From assembly GCA_029549845.1 (NCBI GenBank), contig JAKPIL010000066.1:1-28640 (forward strand): a stretch of DNA of 28,640 bases, in the 5' to 3' direction. The notes under the pieces were generated by a model. It saw nothing but the letters and a program-made list of their open reading frames with translations. It was not told the origin of the DNA and made no database searches. The translations under genes and the position numbers were made by a program. This document shows, one piece after another, positions 13,443 to 21,912 of the stretch (positions are counted from its first letter, which is position 1; every line of letters starts with the position of its first letter). Source of the stretch: a bacterium. GTDB taxonomy: Bacteria > Patescibacteriota > Saccharimonadia > Saccharimonadales > UBA4665.

Positions 13443-15424
13443 TGACCCTTCACGATAGCGTGCAGTTGGCCGCAGCAAAGCTCAAAACGCACCGGGTTCG
13501 TACGGCTATAGTCGTTATCATTGCCTCGCTGCTCTTTGCCGGCATTGTGCTCGTACTGACTATGCTGACCGGGGCAGCTCGTAGCGCGCAATCGTTTGGC
13601 ACTGAAGGCCTGGGTAGCCGGTATATTGTGCAAGCGCGCCCGATTTTTGACCAACAGGTATTTTTTGCAGGTACACCAGAGATAATTGAAACGTTCAAGG
13701 CGCGTACAATCCAGCTCAAGGCAGATAAAAAGGCGGTCGCGAAAAAACTAAATCTTACCTACGACGCGACGACCGATACGAATCTACCGCTCATGGAGGG
13801 GAAGAACGGCAGTGGCGGCACCGAATATTACCTCAATAGCAACAACCCCGAAGTTCGTGAAGCATTGAACACCTACGCCCAAGCAATTCCGCACATCGCT
13901 TTTACGGATTTCTCGGCGTTAGCACACCAGGCTGGTGCCAAGCAGTTCTTCCAGAGTGCCACAAATCCAATGAACGGTGGATTTATGGTGGGTAGTTCGT
14001 CGCAAAGCTCTTCGGTTGTACCCATCCTTGGTGGAAAAGAGCAGTCAAACGACCAAAATAAAGGCGGAAATATGGGTGAGCCGCGGGGCGTGGGAACGAT
14101 TACGTCGCTGGGGATAACGTATTTTGATAGTAGCCTTATGACACCGTTTGTACTTCCGGGTCAAAACCTTGCATTAGGCAAAGATGGTGCGTTACCAGTG
14201 ATTGCACCAATGAGTGTGGCCGAGCAAGTGCTGGGTCTGCAGGCGTTACCTTCCACCGCGAATGCACAGCAGCGGCTCGACCGGCTTGTGCAGCTGCGGA
14301 CGAGTATAGCTGGCAAGACGGCGGATCTGTGCTACCGGAATAGTGCGAGCAGCGACCTACTGCAGCAGGCGAAACAACAAGAAAAGGACATTGCGGCGAA
14401 TAAAGGTAAGACTGGATACACTATGCCAGCGTTACAGTATGCCGCGCCAACAGATGCCTGTGGCGCCGTGAGCATCAAAAAGGACACTCGCTCAGCCGAA
14501 GAGAAAAAGCAAGCCGAAAACGAACTTACCTTTAAGAAGCAGTTTGAAGACTACCGGGAGCCTGACCAACAAATCATGAAGATTCGAATCGTTGGGTTTT
14601 CGCAGGACATGTCATTCCAGCCTGGATTTAGTGCCCGTAGCATCGTAGAGAGTGTGCTCCATACGGGGCTTGGCAGCGGCTGGTTTGCTCCGGCCGAGGC
14701 CGTGACAGACGGATCCGTCGCCGACAAGTTACAGCCTATGTTACGTAAGCGTATGAATACCGAGCTGGTGTACTACGCCGAATTCTCGAACCTTACGAGC
14801 GCCAAAAAGTTTGCAAAAGAAGCGAGCTGCGACAGCAAAGTATCCAGCAATATGATGGGTCCACCCCAGGTCGGACAGCAAGATCCGCGGGTGGTTGATT
14901 GTTATAAACAAGGAAAGTATTTTGATATATCACCATTTGGCAACAATGCAAGCGCCATAGAAGATATGCGCCGCGGGGTCTGGAAGGTCATGCGTTATGT
15001 TGCGCCTGCTGTGCTTGTGCTGGCCTCGTTGGTGCTTATGGGGATAGTTGGCAAAATTATTGCCGATAGTCGCCGCGAAACAGCTGTTTTCCGGGCGCTT
15101 GGTGCGACAAGATTTACGATAGCCCAGATATACCTTACCTATAGTTTGTTCATCGCCGCGTTTGTCATGATGCTTTCTTTCGTGATTGGTTCTGGGCTTG
15201 CACTTGCCTTGAGCCACAAACTGAGCCCTGATGCGTCAATAGCCGCGGTGCTTGCCTATAGTGCTCAGGATGTTCATAAACAGTTCACGTTTTACGGCGT
15301 AGACATGATGTATGTTGTGGTTATACTTGGGCTGATAGCGCTTGCAGCGTTACTGAGTACTGCCTTGCCGTTGCTCACAAATATACGGCGCAACCCGATC
15401 CGAGACATGCGCGACGAAAACTAG
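13439..15424 (+). CDS. FtsX/MacB-type ABC transporter permease
   Basis: The 661-aa membrane protein has one N-terminal TM helix (about 20-45), a very large extracytoplasmic domain (about 46-515), and three C-terminal TM helices (about 520-545, 570-600, 625-650) ending in P-I-R-D-M-R. This is the MacB_PCD plus FtsX topology. Such pairs export peptides or lipoproteins, or transmit a signal across the membrane, by mechanotransmission. The ectodomain contains Ser/Gly/Gln-rich patches and several Cys (about residues 295-345 and 455-490) that could form disulfides. It overlaps the ATPase gene by four bases; ATG at 13439 or 13442 is possible. The substrate is unknown. Confidence 0.9.
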   Translation: MMTLHDSVQLAAAKLKTHRVRTAIVVIIASLLFAGIVLVLTMLTGAARSAQSFGTEGLGSRYIVQARPIFDQQVFFAGTPEIIETFKARTIQLKADKKAVAKKLNLTYDATTDTNLPLMEGKNGSGGTEYYLNSNNPEVREALNTYAQAIPHIAFTDFSALAHQAGAKQFFQSATNPMNGGFMVGSSSQSSSVVPILGGKEQSNDQNKGGNMGEPRGVGTITSLGITYFDSSLMTPFVLPGQNLALGKDGALPVIAPMSVAEQVLGLQALPSTANAQQRLDRLVQLRTSIAGKTADLCYRNSASSDLLQQAKQQEKDIAANKGKTGYTMPALQYAAPTDACGAVSIKKDTRSAEEKKQAENELTFKKQFEDYREPDQQIMKIRIVGFSQDMSFQPGFSARSIVESVLHTGLGSGWFAPAEAVTDGSVADKLQPMLRKRMNTELVYYAEFSNLTSAKKFAKEASCDSKVSSNMMGPPQVGQQDPRVVDCYKQGKYFDISPFGNNASAIEDMRRGVWKVMRYVAPAVLVLASLVLMGIVGKIIADSRRETAVFRALGATRFTIAQIYLTYSLFIAAFVMMLSFVIGSGLALALSHKLSPDASIAAVLAYSAQDVHKQFTFYGVDMMYVVVILGLIALAALLSTALPLLTNIRRNPIRDMRDEN

Positions 15425-15601
15425 CTAAATAACCGAATCCGACACTGACTATTGGCTGAGGCAACGACCGGGGATGGCTCGAGGTATTCTGGAGGAAAAC
15501 TTCATCGCGCCTGGGATGCCCAGGGAAAAAATAGTCGCACAGTAGAATAATTTCCTTCGGGGGTCGTGTTCCAGGCATACCTGTTGTATACTATGTGGCA
15601 C

Positions 15602-17470
15602 ATGGAGACAAAATCACCCCGCACAAGCGGTAAGCGGCCTGCGGGCAAGCGTACCGGAAAAAATGTTGGCTTTATAGCCATAGTGACACTATTTGCCCTT
15701 GTGGCATTTTCTGCAATGAGCCAACCATCAAGCCTAAAAATTATATCAATTTCTCAGGCTGTACAGGAAGCAAATGCAGGTAAATATGCTGCGATTGAGG
15801 TACAGGGCCAGGAACTGACCATCACCAAAAAAGGCGATAAAAAGCCGACGCTCAAGTCCACGCTCGAGACTGGGTCGACCACGGCAGACGAAGGTATTAA
15901 AAAAGATAAAGTTAAAATCACTGCAAAGCCATCTAGCTCGACCACTTCAAACATCATTGGGTTTGGTCTTACGACCATCGTGCCAGTGCTGCTTATAGGT
16001 GGGCTGCTTTTCTGGATGATGCGTAGCGCCCAGGGGCAGGGAAACCAAGCGCTCAGCTTTGGGAAGTCCCGCGCACGACTGTACGGCAATGAAAAAGACA
16101 AAGTAACATTTAAATCTATTGCCGGCCAGGCCGAGGCCAAACAAGACCTTGAAGAAGTGGTTGAGTTTCTAAAATTCCCAAAGAAGTTTGAGACACTGGG
16201 TGCACGCATACCCAAAGGCGTGCTGCTTGTAGGGCCTCCGGGTACCGGTAAAACCATGCTTGCACGGGCTGTAGCAGGTGAAGCTGGCGTACCATTCTTT
16301 AGTATATCGGGTTCAGAGTTTGTTGAAATGTTCGTGGGTGTCGGCGCCAGTCGTGTGCGTGACCTGTTTGCAAAGGCAAAGAAAAACGCGCCGTGCATTA
16401 TATTTGTCGACGAAATTGACGCCGTTGGCCGCCGCCGCGGAAGTGGTATGGGCGGAGGACATGACGAGCGAGAACAAACACTGAACCAGATTTTGGTTGA
16501 GATGGATGGGTTCGAACAGGGGCAGAATGTCATAGTCCTTGCTGCGACCAACCGCGCCGATGTGCTCGACCCTGCGCTTCTGCGACCGGGGCGTTTTGAC
16601 CGTCGGGTTGGGATTGGCCTACCAGACCGCCCGGACCGCCAAGCAATCTTGAAGATACACTTCGAGAAAAAACCGCTTGCGAAAGACGTAGACCTTGATT
16701 CGCTCGCCGCAAAAACGGCTGGTTCGTCTGGCGCGGACCTTGCGAACATCGCAAACGAAGCAGCTATCATCGCCGCGCGTAATAACCACAGCCAGATTAC
16801 GCAGGAAGATGTAACTGAGGCATTCGAGCGCGTGGCCATAGGGCCGGAACGCAAGAGCAAGGTTATGAATGAGCATGAAAAGGAACTCACGGCGTACCAC
16901 GAGGCAGGGCATGCTATTGTGGGCCACGTATTGCCAGATAGCGATGTCGTACACAAGGTCACCATCATCCCACGCGGTGGCACTGGTGGTGTGACCTGGT
17001 TTATCCCGCCAGAAGATAAAAGCTACCACAGTATATTGGAGTACAAGGACGTGCTTGCGCGCATGCTCGGTGGGCGCATAGCAGAGGAAGTCATGTACGG
17101 CCAAGACCGCGTGACGACTGGCGCGGGCAATGACCTCCAAAAAGCCGCTGAACTCGCGCGTGACATGATAACCCAGCAGGGTATGGGCAAGAAGCTACGT
17201 GACCAAGTGTTCCACTCCGAAGAAGGCATCATGATGGAGCGCATCATGCACGAACGTGAATATTCAGACGAAACGGCGAAGGTCATCGACGATGAAGTTG
17301 AAGCACTTATAACCGAAGCAGCCAACCGGGCGCGCATGGTTATAAAGGCAAACCTAGAGCAGCTCAAACGGCTCAAAGATGCACTGCTGGACAAAGAAAC
17401 CGTAGAGGCTGAGGAAGTTGCGCGCCTGTTCGAAGGCTCGCATCTCCCCAAAGAAGCCGCTCTGTACTAA
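15602..17470 (+). CDS. ftsH: ATP-dependent zinc metalloprotease FtsH
   Basis: FtsH is a membrane-bound AAA+ protease that degrades misfolded or short-lived membrane and cytosolic proteins. The 622-aa protein has TM1 (about 21-40), a short extracytoplasmic domain, TM2 (about 119-140), Walker A G-P-P-G-T-G-K-T (211-218), Walker B I-I-F-V-D-E-I-D (266-273), the second region of homology with A-T-N-R-A-D-V-L-D-x-A-L-L-R-P-G-R-F-D, and the zinc site H-E-A-G-H (433-437) with a downstream acidic ligand. Its length is normal. The start at 15602 lies 9 bases after TATACT (15587-15592) with no SD; the ORF extension to 15566 would run across the promoter. Confidence 0.97.
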   Translation: METKSPRTSGKRPAGKRTGKNVGFIAIVTLFALVAFSAMSQPSSLKIISISQAVQEANAGKYAAIEVQGQELTITKKGDKKPTLKSTLETGSTTADEGIKKDKVKITAKPSSSTTSNIIGFGLTTIVPVLLIGGLLFWMMRSAQGQGNQALSFGKSRARLYGNEKDKVTFKSIAGQAEAKQDLEEVVEFLKFPKKFETLGARIPKGVLLVGPPGTGKTMLARAVAGEAGVPFFSISGSEFVEMFVGVGASRVRDLFAKAKKNAPCIIFVDEIDAVGRRRGSGMGGGHDEREQTLNQILVEMDGFEQGQNVIVLAATNRADVLDPALLRPGRFDRRVGIGLPDRPDRQAILKIHFEKKPLAKDVDLDSLAAKTAGSSGADLANIANEAAIIAARNNHSQITQEDVTEAFERVAIGPERKSKVMNEHEKELTAYHEAGHAIVGHVLPDSDVVHKVTIIPRGGTGGVTWFIPPEDKSYHSILEYKDVLARMLGGRIAEEVMYGQDRVTTGAGNDLQKAAELARDMITQQGMGKKLRDQVFHSEEGIMMERIMHEREYSDETAKVIDDEVEALITEAANRARMVIKANLEQLKRLKDALLDKETVEAEEVARLFEGSHLPKEAALY

Positions 17471-17605
17471 GCAGTCTCCTGAGGACAAGACAAATTCTGG
17501 TTACATGCGGTTCGTAATCTCTCGAGGATGCCGCTCGGCGCTGTATTTCTAGGGGCAAAAGTGAGACAATGAGGGTTGAAGCCGCTTATGGTGGGGTGAT
17601 TTTGT

Positions 17606-20224
17606 ATGGCAGGAAAGATATTCAGAAAAACTCAGGAGGAGACGCACGACGATAGCGGCGTTGTGCTGCTACTTCAGGTGCCGCGCACCAATGACAAAAA
17701 GGAGTTGGCGGCAGAGCAAATGTTTGCGAGCCTACATGGTCTACTGACCATACCAACACCAGGTGTGCTGAAGGCGGCCAAAAGAGAACGCCTGAGCTTT
17801 GAGATTGCGGTGAGGGGTAAGCGCATAGGGTTTTATGTGTGGGTGCCGCGCTATCTTGTGAGCTATGTTGAGGAACAAATTTATGCCCAGTACCCGACTG
17901 TACACATCACCGAGGTGGAAGATTACGCCGCGCATCGCCCAGACGATGAAACGTACCAAACCCAGCTCGTCACAGAACTGAAGTTTATAGGCAATAACGC
18001 GCTGCCCATCAAAACATTCCAAAGCTTTGAGGTTGACCCACTGGCGGCCATAACCGCAACACTGGCAAAGTTTGGCGACGATGAAGAAGCCTGGTTGCAG
18101 CTCCTCATTCGCCCGGCGAGTCGAAACTGGCACCGTGCCAGCGAACGCTATGTTGCGAAGATGAAGGGACAGACGAGCATGACGACCACCGGCCTGCTCA
18201 GCGTGCTGTGGGCGCCACCCGAAACCAAAGCCGAGACCACGAAGCTTACCGACGACCAGCAGACTCGCGTGGGTGCGGCGGAGCAAAAGGTGCAAAAACT
18301 TGCCTTTGAAACGCAAGTGCGCGTGGTTTACCGCGGCAATACACTGAAACAGCAGGCGCAGCTGCAGATGCAGTCTATCATTGCAAGTTACAAGCAGTTC
18401 AATAGTACGTATCTGAACGGTTTTGAGGCCAAGCGTGTGGCGGATGACCCTTCCTTGACTACGCATTTTCGTAACCGAACCTTTAATAGGCTTGGCTTCA
18501 TGTGCAACATAGAAGAGGTCGCTACGCTGTACCATTTGCCGCACACCACCGTAGAAACGCCGTATATCATGTGGGCAACGAGCCAAACGGCCGAACCGCC
18601 TGCTAACCTGCCGGTCGTAACTGAGGCGACGCATGATACTCTGAGCCCTGTTGCTGCAACAAACTTTCGCGGTCACAACACCATGTTTGGCATGCCGCGC
18701 TCTGACCGCGGCCGGCACCTGTATATCATTGGTCAGACGGGCACCGGTAAGTCTGGCTTGCTCGAGCTCCTGACTATATCGGATATATACAGTCCGTACG
18801 GTTTTGCGGTCATAGACCCACACGGAGATTATGCGCAGAATATTCTGAAGCGTATTCCGCCAGAGCGTGCGGCCGATGTCGTGTATTTCAACCCAGCAGA
18901 CACAGACTTCCCGATGGGGTTCAACCCGCTCGAAATTTACGACCCAAAGCTCAAAACGCACACCTCGTCTGAAATCATAGGGGTTATAAAGCGGATGTTT
19001 GACTATAGCTGGGGGCCACGGCTGGAGTATATTTTGCGCTACTGTTTGCTCGCATTGCTTGAATATCCACAGGCAACTATGCTCGACATTACCCGCATGC
19101 TCACCGAGAAAAAGTTCCGTGCCGATGTGCTCCAGTATGTCCACGACCCGGTGGTACGCAATTTCTGGACGATTGAGTTTGCAAGCTGGAATGAAAAGTT
19201 CATGACAGAAGCGGTCGCTCCTATTCTGAACAAAGTAGGTGCGTTCACCGCAAATCCACTGGTTCGCAATATAATCGGCCAGCCCAAGAGCAGCTTCAAT
19301 ATTCGCCAAATTATGGACGAGCGCAAGATTCTCATCGTCAACCTTAGCCGAGGGTTAGTGGGTGAGGACAATGCAGCCTTGCTGGGGGCGCTCCTCGTCA
19401 CCAAAATTCAGATGGCCGCAATGTCACGAGCTGACATTGCCGGTGAAGACCGTATGCCGTTTTACCTCTACGTCGATGAGTTTCAGAACTTCGCCACAGA
19501 TTCGTTTGCCACCATACTTAGCGAGGCGCGCAAGTATGGCTTGAACTTGACAGTGGCGAACCAGTACATTGCCCAGATGCTGCCAGAAGTCAAAGACGCA
19601 GTGTTCGGTAACGTTGGTTCTGTGGTGACGTTCCGTACCAGCGCAGACGACGCGCACGCCATGCTGAAGTATTTTGAACCAAAGTTTACCGACCACGACC
19701 TCGTGCACATGCACAACCGCCACTTTGCTATCAGCATGACCATAGAGGGCGAGAAGGTGCAGGCATTTTCGGCTATTAGTCTCAATTTGCCCACGTTTCA
19801 GTTTGACTATTCAGAGCAGATTATTCAGCACAGTCGAACAACATATTCGCAGACGCGTGAGCAGGTGGAGCGGTACGTACTCGAGCGGTATAATCTGGCT
19901 GGTTCTGTGCAGGCTGCGCCGCCCTCTACGGCTACAGAGAAAAAGCCACCAGTAGCAGCTCGGCCCAAGCCCGCACCTGCGGCGTACATAGGCGCACAGG
20001 TGGTAACAGCACCAGCTTCGGCTCCCCCGGAGGCGGTAACGGAACAGTCTCCAGAAGAAGCAACCGCAAAACCAAAGCGCAAGCGCACTCGCAAACGTAA
20101 AAAACCAGCCGGTGCGGGCGCATCTGAAGTGCCCGAACTACCCACTCTAGAAGCGCCGAAAACCACCGCTAAAACACCCTCGTCCGGTATCTTGCACGGC
20201 GAAGAAGTAATCCACCTAAAGTAG
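17606..20224 (+). CDS. HerA/VirB4-TraG-like ATPase with type IV secretion DNA-binding-type motor domain
   Basis: The 872-aa protein has a large N-terminal domain of unknown function (about 1-350), then a RecA-like motor with Walker A G-Q-T-G-T-G-K-S (376-383), the D-P-H-G-D-Y motif typical of HerA/VirB4 proteins, and Walker B-like Y-L-Y-V-D-E-F-Q-N-F (about 617-626) followed by S-E-A-R-K-Y-G-L. These are hallmarks of conjugative coupling ATPases. The tail (about 765-872) is Pro/Ala-rich and then Lys/Arg-rich. The start has an SD-like GGGGTGAT (17593-17600). No other T4SS gene is next to it, so the role may be DNA or protein translocation, pilus assembly or uptake. The motor call is secure; the process is inferred. 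Confidence 0.88.
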   Translation: MAGKIFRKTQEETHDDSGVVLLLQVPRTNDKKELAAEQMFASLHGLLTIPTPGVLKAAKRERLSFEIAVRGKRIGFYVWVPRYLVSYVEEQIYAQYPTVHITEVEDYAAHRPDDETYQTQLVTELKFIGNNALPIKTFQSFEVDPLAAITATLAKFGDDEEAWLQLLIRPASRNWHRASERYVAKMKGQTSMTTTGLLSVLWAPPETKAETTKLTDDQQTRVGAAEQKVQKLAFETQVRVVYRGNTLKQQAQLQMQSIIASYKQFNSTYLNGFEAKRVADDPSLTTHFRNRTFNRLGFMCNIEEVATLYHLPHTTVETPYIMWATSQTAEPPANLPVVTEATHDTLSPVAATNFRGHNTMFGMPRSDRGRHLYIIGQTGTGKSGLLELLTISDIYSPYGFAVIDPHGDYAQNILKRIPPERAADVVYFNPADTDFPMGFNPLEIYDPKLKTHTSSEIIGVIKRMFDYSWGPRLEYILRYCLLALLEYPQATMLDITRMLTEKKFRADVLQYVHDPVVRNFWTIEFASWNEKFMTEAVAPILNKVGAFTANPLVRNIIGQPKSSFNIRQIMDERKILIVNLSRGLVGEDNAALLGALLVTKIQMAAMSRADIAGEDRMPFYLYVDEFQNFATDSFATILSEARKYGLNLTVANQYIAQMLPEVKDAVFGNVGSVVTFRTSADDAHAMLKYFEPKFTDHDLVHMHNRHFAISMTIEGEKVQAFSAISLNLPTFQFDYSEQIIQHSRTTYSQTREQVERYVLERYNLAGSVQAAPPSTATEKKPPVAARPKPAPAAYIGAQVVTAPASAPPEAVTEQSPEEATAKPKRKRTRKRKKPAGAGASEVPELPTLEAPKTTAKTPSSGILHGEEVIHLK

Positions 20225-20265
20225 GTAGCTCTGGGGCTGTGGCTAGGCTATACTGTGAACAGTCT

Positions 20266-21867
20266 ATGCAAAAATTTACCCTGCGTGGTCGCAAACGAAT
20301 TAGCTTCGGTAATGCCGCTTTATTGCTTGTGGGCACGGCCATGGTGGCACAGCTGCTTGGGTTTTTTCGCACGAAGCTCGTCAATGCAAACTTTGGCGGC
20401 GCGCCACAGCACTCGCCCGAGAACTTTGGGGTGTATTTTGCAGCCTTTGCGCTGCCAGACTTCTTTTTCTTCACCATAGCTGCAGGTGCTTTGGGCGTTG
20501 CCTTTATGCCGTACTTGACGGATCGGTTGACCAAGGGCGACCGGAAAGGGGTTTGGGAGCTTTCGTCCAGTCTCATTAATTTTTTGAGTATTTTTCTGTT
20601 TGCCGTTGGGATATTTATGTTTGTGTTCGCGGATGTGCTAGCCAGAAAGATAGCTCATGGTTTTACGCCCGAGCAGCTTCACAATGTCGCCGCCATGATC
20701 CGCATTCTTTCGCTCAATCCCATGCTATTCACCATTTCGGGCATTATTGCCGCAGTGCAGCAGGTTTTTGGACGGTTTTTCTTTTATGCCATTGCGCCGT
20801 TGTTTTATAACCTTTCTATCATTGCGAGCATCTACATATTCAAGCACAATCTTGGCATTGTTGGGCTGGCTTATGGTGCGGCCTTTGGGGCGCTCCTTCA
20901 GCTGGTTGTTATCGCGGTGGGCTCGTACGGTCTTGGCTTCCACTGGCGACCTAAGATACATTTCACTAACGATTTTCGGACAATGCTGCGCCAGCTGCCG
21001 CCCCGGTCGCTCGACCAGGGGCTTGACCAAGTGCAGAACATCGTAGAGACAAACCTCGCCTCAAGCGCCCGGCTAGGTGGCGCGGCTGCGGTAGGAAACT
21101 ACAACAGTGCTTATGTGCTCCACATGGCGCCAATTCTGCTCATTGGTACAGCGATTTCCACGGCTGTTTTTCCTCGGTTGAACGCGCGGCTCAGCCAAGG
21201 GCGGCCAGATTTATTTCGCCAAGACTTTCTGCGTACACTTCGGCTTATCATATGGATTACCATGCCGGTTGTGGTGGTCAGTTTTTTTGCCCGCGGCTAT
21301 CTAGCGCGCTTGATCTTTAGTCGTAATTCGCAAGAAATAGGTATAATCTTTGGCGCGCTTTGCGTTGCCATACTGTTTAGAACTATCTTCGCGCTGGTTT
21401 CGCGCTGGTTTTATGCGCAGAAGGACACCAGGACGCCATTATTTGTATCCATTTTCGTGATTGCGCTGAACGTATTCCTCGCATATTCACTCTCACGCCC
21501 AGACAGTTACGGCGTAGCGGGGCTGGCGATTGCGCAGTCAGTAGTTGCCACGGTAGAGGTGCTCATGCTTGGTTCTATCATGCTCATGCGCGACCATAAG
21601 CTTTTTGATGGTGAATTTTGGGGCGGGATTATGCGGATAGTGTCTGTGACTGGGTTTAGCCTGGTTGCAGGGTTTATTGCGGTGCAGTTTTGGCCGCTCA
21701 TGACGGCAGATATGGGGACCACACTCGTACTTAAGCTGTCAGCCATTGCTGGCGTGACGATTGTGACGCACGTGGTTGTTTCTGGACTGTTTGGGCTCAG
21801 CGAAGCACAGCAACTGTTTGGATGGATCAAACGAATTATCCTCAAGCCGGTTAAAATAGAATATTAA
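20266..21867 (+). CDS. murJ: Lipid II flippase MurJ
   Basis: MurJ (MviN) flips lipid II across the cytoplasmic membrane for peptidoglycan synthesis. The 533-aa protein has about 14 predicted TM helices and the family's N-terminal pattern: a small polar start, then helix 1 with the R-T-K-L-V-N-A-N-F-G motif. F-x-A-F-A-L-P-D-F-F-F-F and G-A-L-G-V-A-F-M-P follow. Length fits the family. The start at 20266 is 11 bases after TATACT (20249-20254), which itself sits 24 bases after the previous stop, so murJ probably has its own promoter. No SD is seen. Confidence 0.93.
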   Translation: MQKFTLRGRKRISFGNAALLLVGTAMVAQLLGFFRTKLVNANFGGAPQHSPENFGVYFAAFALPDFFFFTIAAGALGVAFMPYLTDRLTKGDRKGVWELSSSLINFLSIFLFAVGIFMFVFADVLARKIAHGFTPEQLHNVAAMIRILSLNPMLFTISGIIAAVQQVFGRFFFYAIAPLFYNLSIIASIYIFKHNLGIVGLAYGAAFGALLQLVVIAVGSYGLGFHWRPKIHFTNDFRTMLRQLPPRSLDQGLDQVQNIVETNLASSARLGGAAAVGNYNSAYVLHMAPILLIGTAISTAVFPRLNARLSQGRPDLFRQDFLRTLRLIIWITMPVVVVSFFARGYLARLIFSRNSQEIGIIFGALCVAILFRTIFALVSRWFYAQKDTRTPLFVSIFVIALNVFLAYSLSRPDSYGVAGLAIAQSVVATVEVLMLGSIMLMRDHKLFDGEFWGGIMRIVSVTGFSLVAGFIAVQFWPLMTADMGTTLVLKLSAIAGVTIVTHVVVSGLFGLSEAQQLFGWIKRIILKPVKIEY

Positions 21868-21884
21868 AACATAGTCACCTCTGT

Positions 21885-21908
21885 TATACTTGTAAGAGCT
21901 AAGGGGCT
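21885..21908 (+). promoter_or_regulatory. Extended -10 promoter and SD of lepA
   Basis: TGtTATACT (-10 hexamer 21885-21890 with a TG two bases before it) predicts transcription from about 21897. The SD AAGGGG (21901-21906) then lies 6 bases before the GTG start at 21913. This gives a very short leader of about 16 bases that still contains an SD. Confidence 0.55.
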
Positions 21909-21912
21909 TTCG

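Noticed and set aside
15462..15510. RNase P RNA-like string (GGAGGAAAA) before ftsH
   Set aside because: The rest of the conserved RNase P core is missing and the intergenic space is far too short.
15429..15545. Open frame of about 38 codons between the ABC permease and ftsH, with an internal ATG at 15474 giving 23 residues
   Set aside because: The composition is protein-like but there is no SD, no -10 box close to the ATG, and no start for the longer version. A CCTGGG-ATG-CCCAGG hairpin (15510-15524) lies within it, followed by A rather than T, so it is not a terminator either.
15754..16983. Long minus-strand ORF across ftsH
   Set aside because: It is the reverse-strand shadow of ftsH, Ser/Arg/Thr/Pro-rich in the way such shadows are. 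ftsH has all catalytic motifs.
17741..19309. 522-codon minus-strand ORF across the VirB4-like gene
   Set aside because: It is antisense to a gene with clear Walker motifs and has no recognisable domain, promoter or SD.
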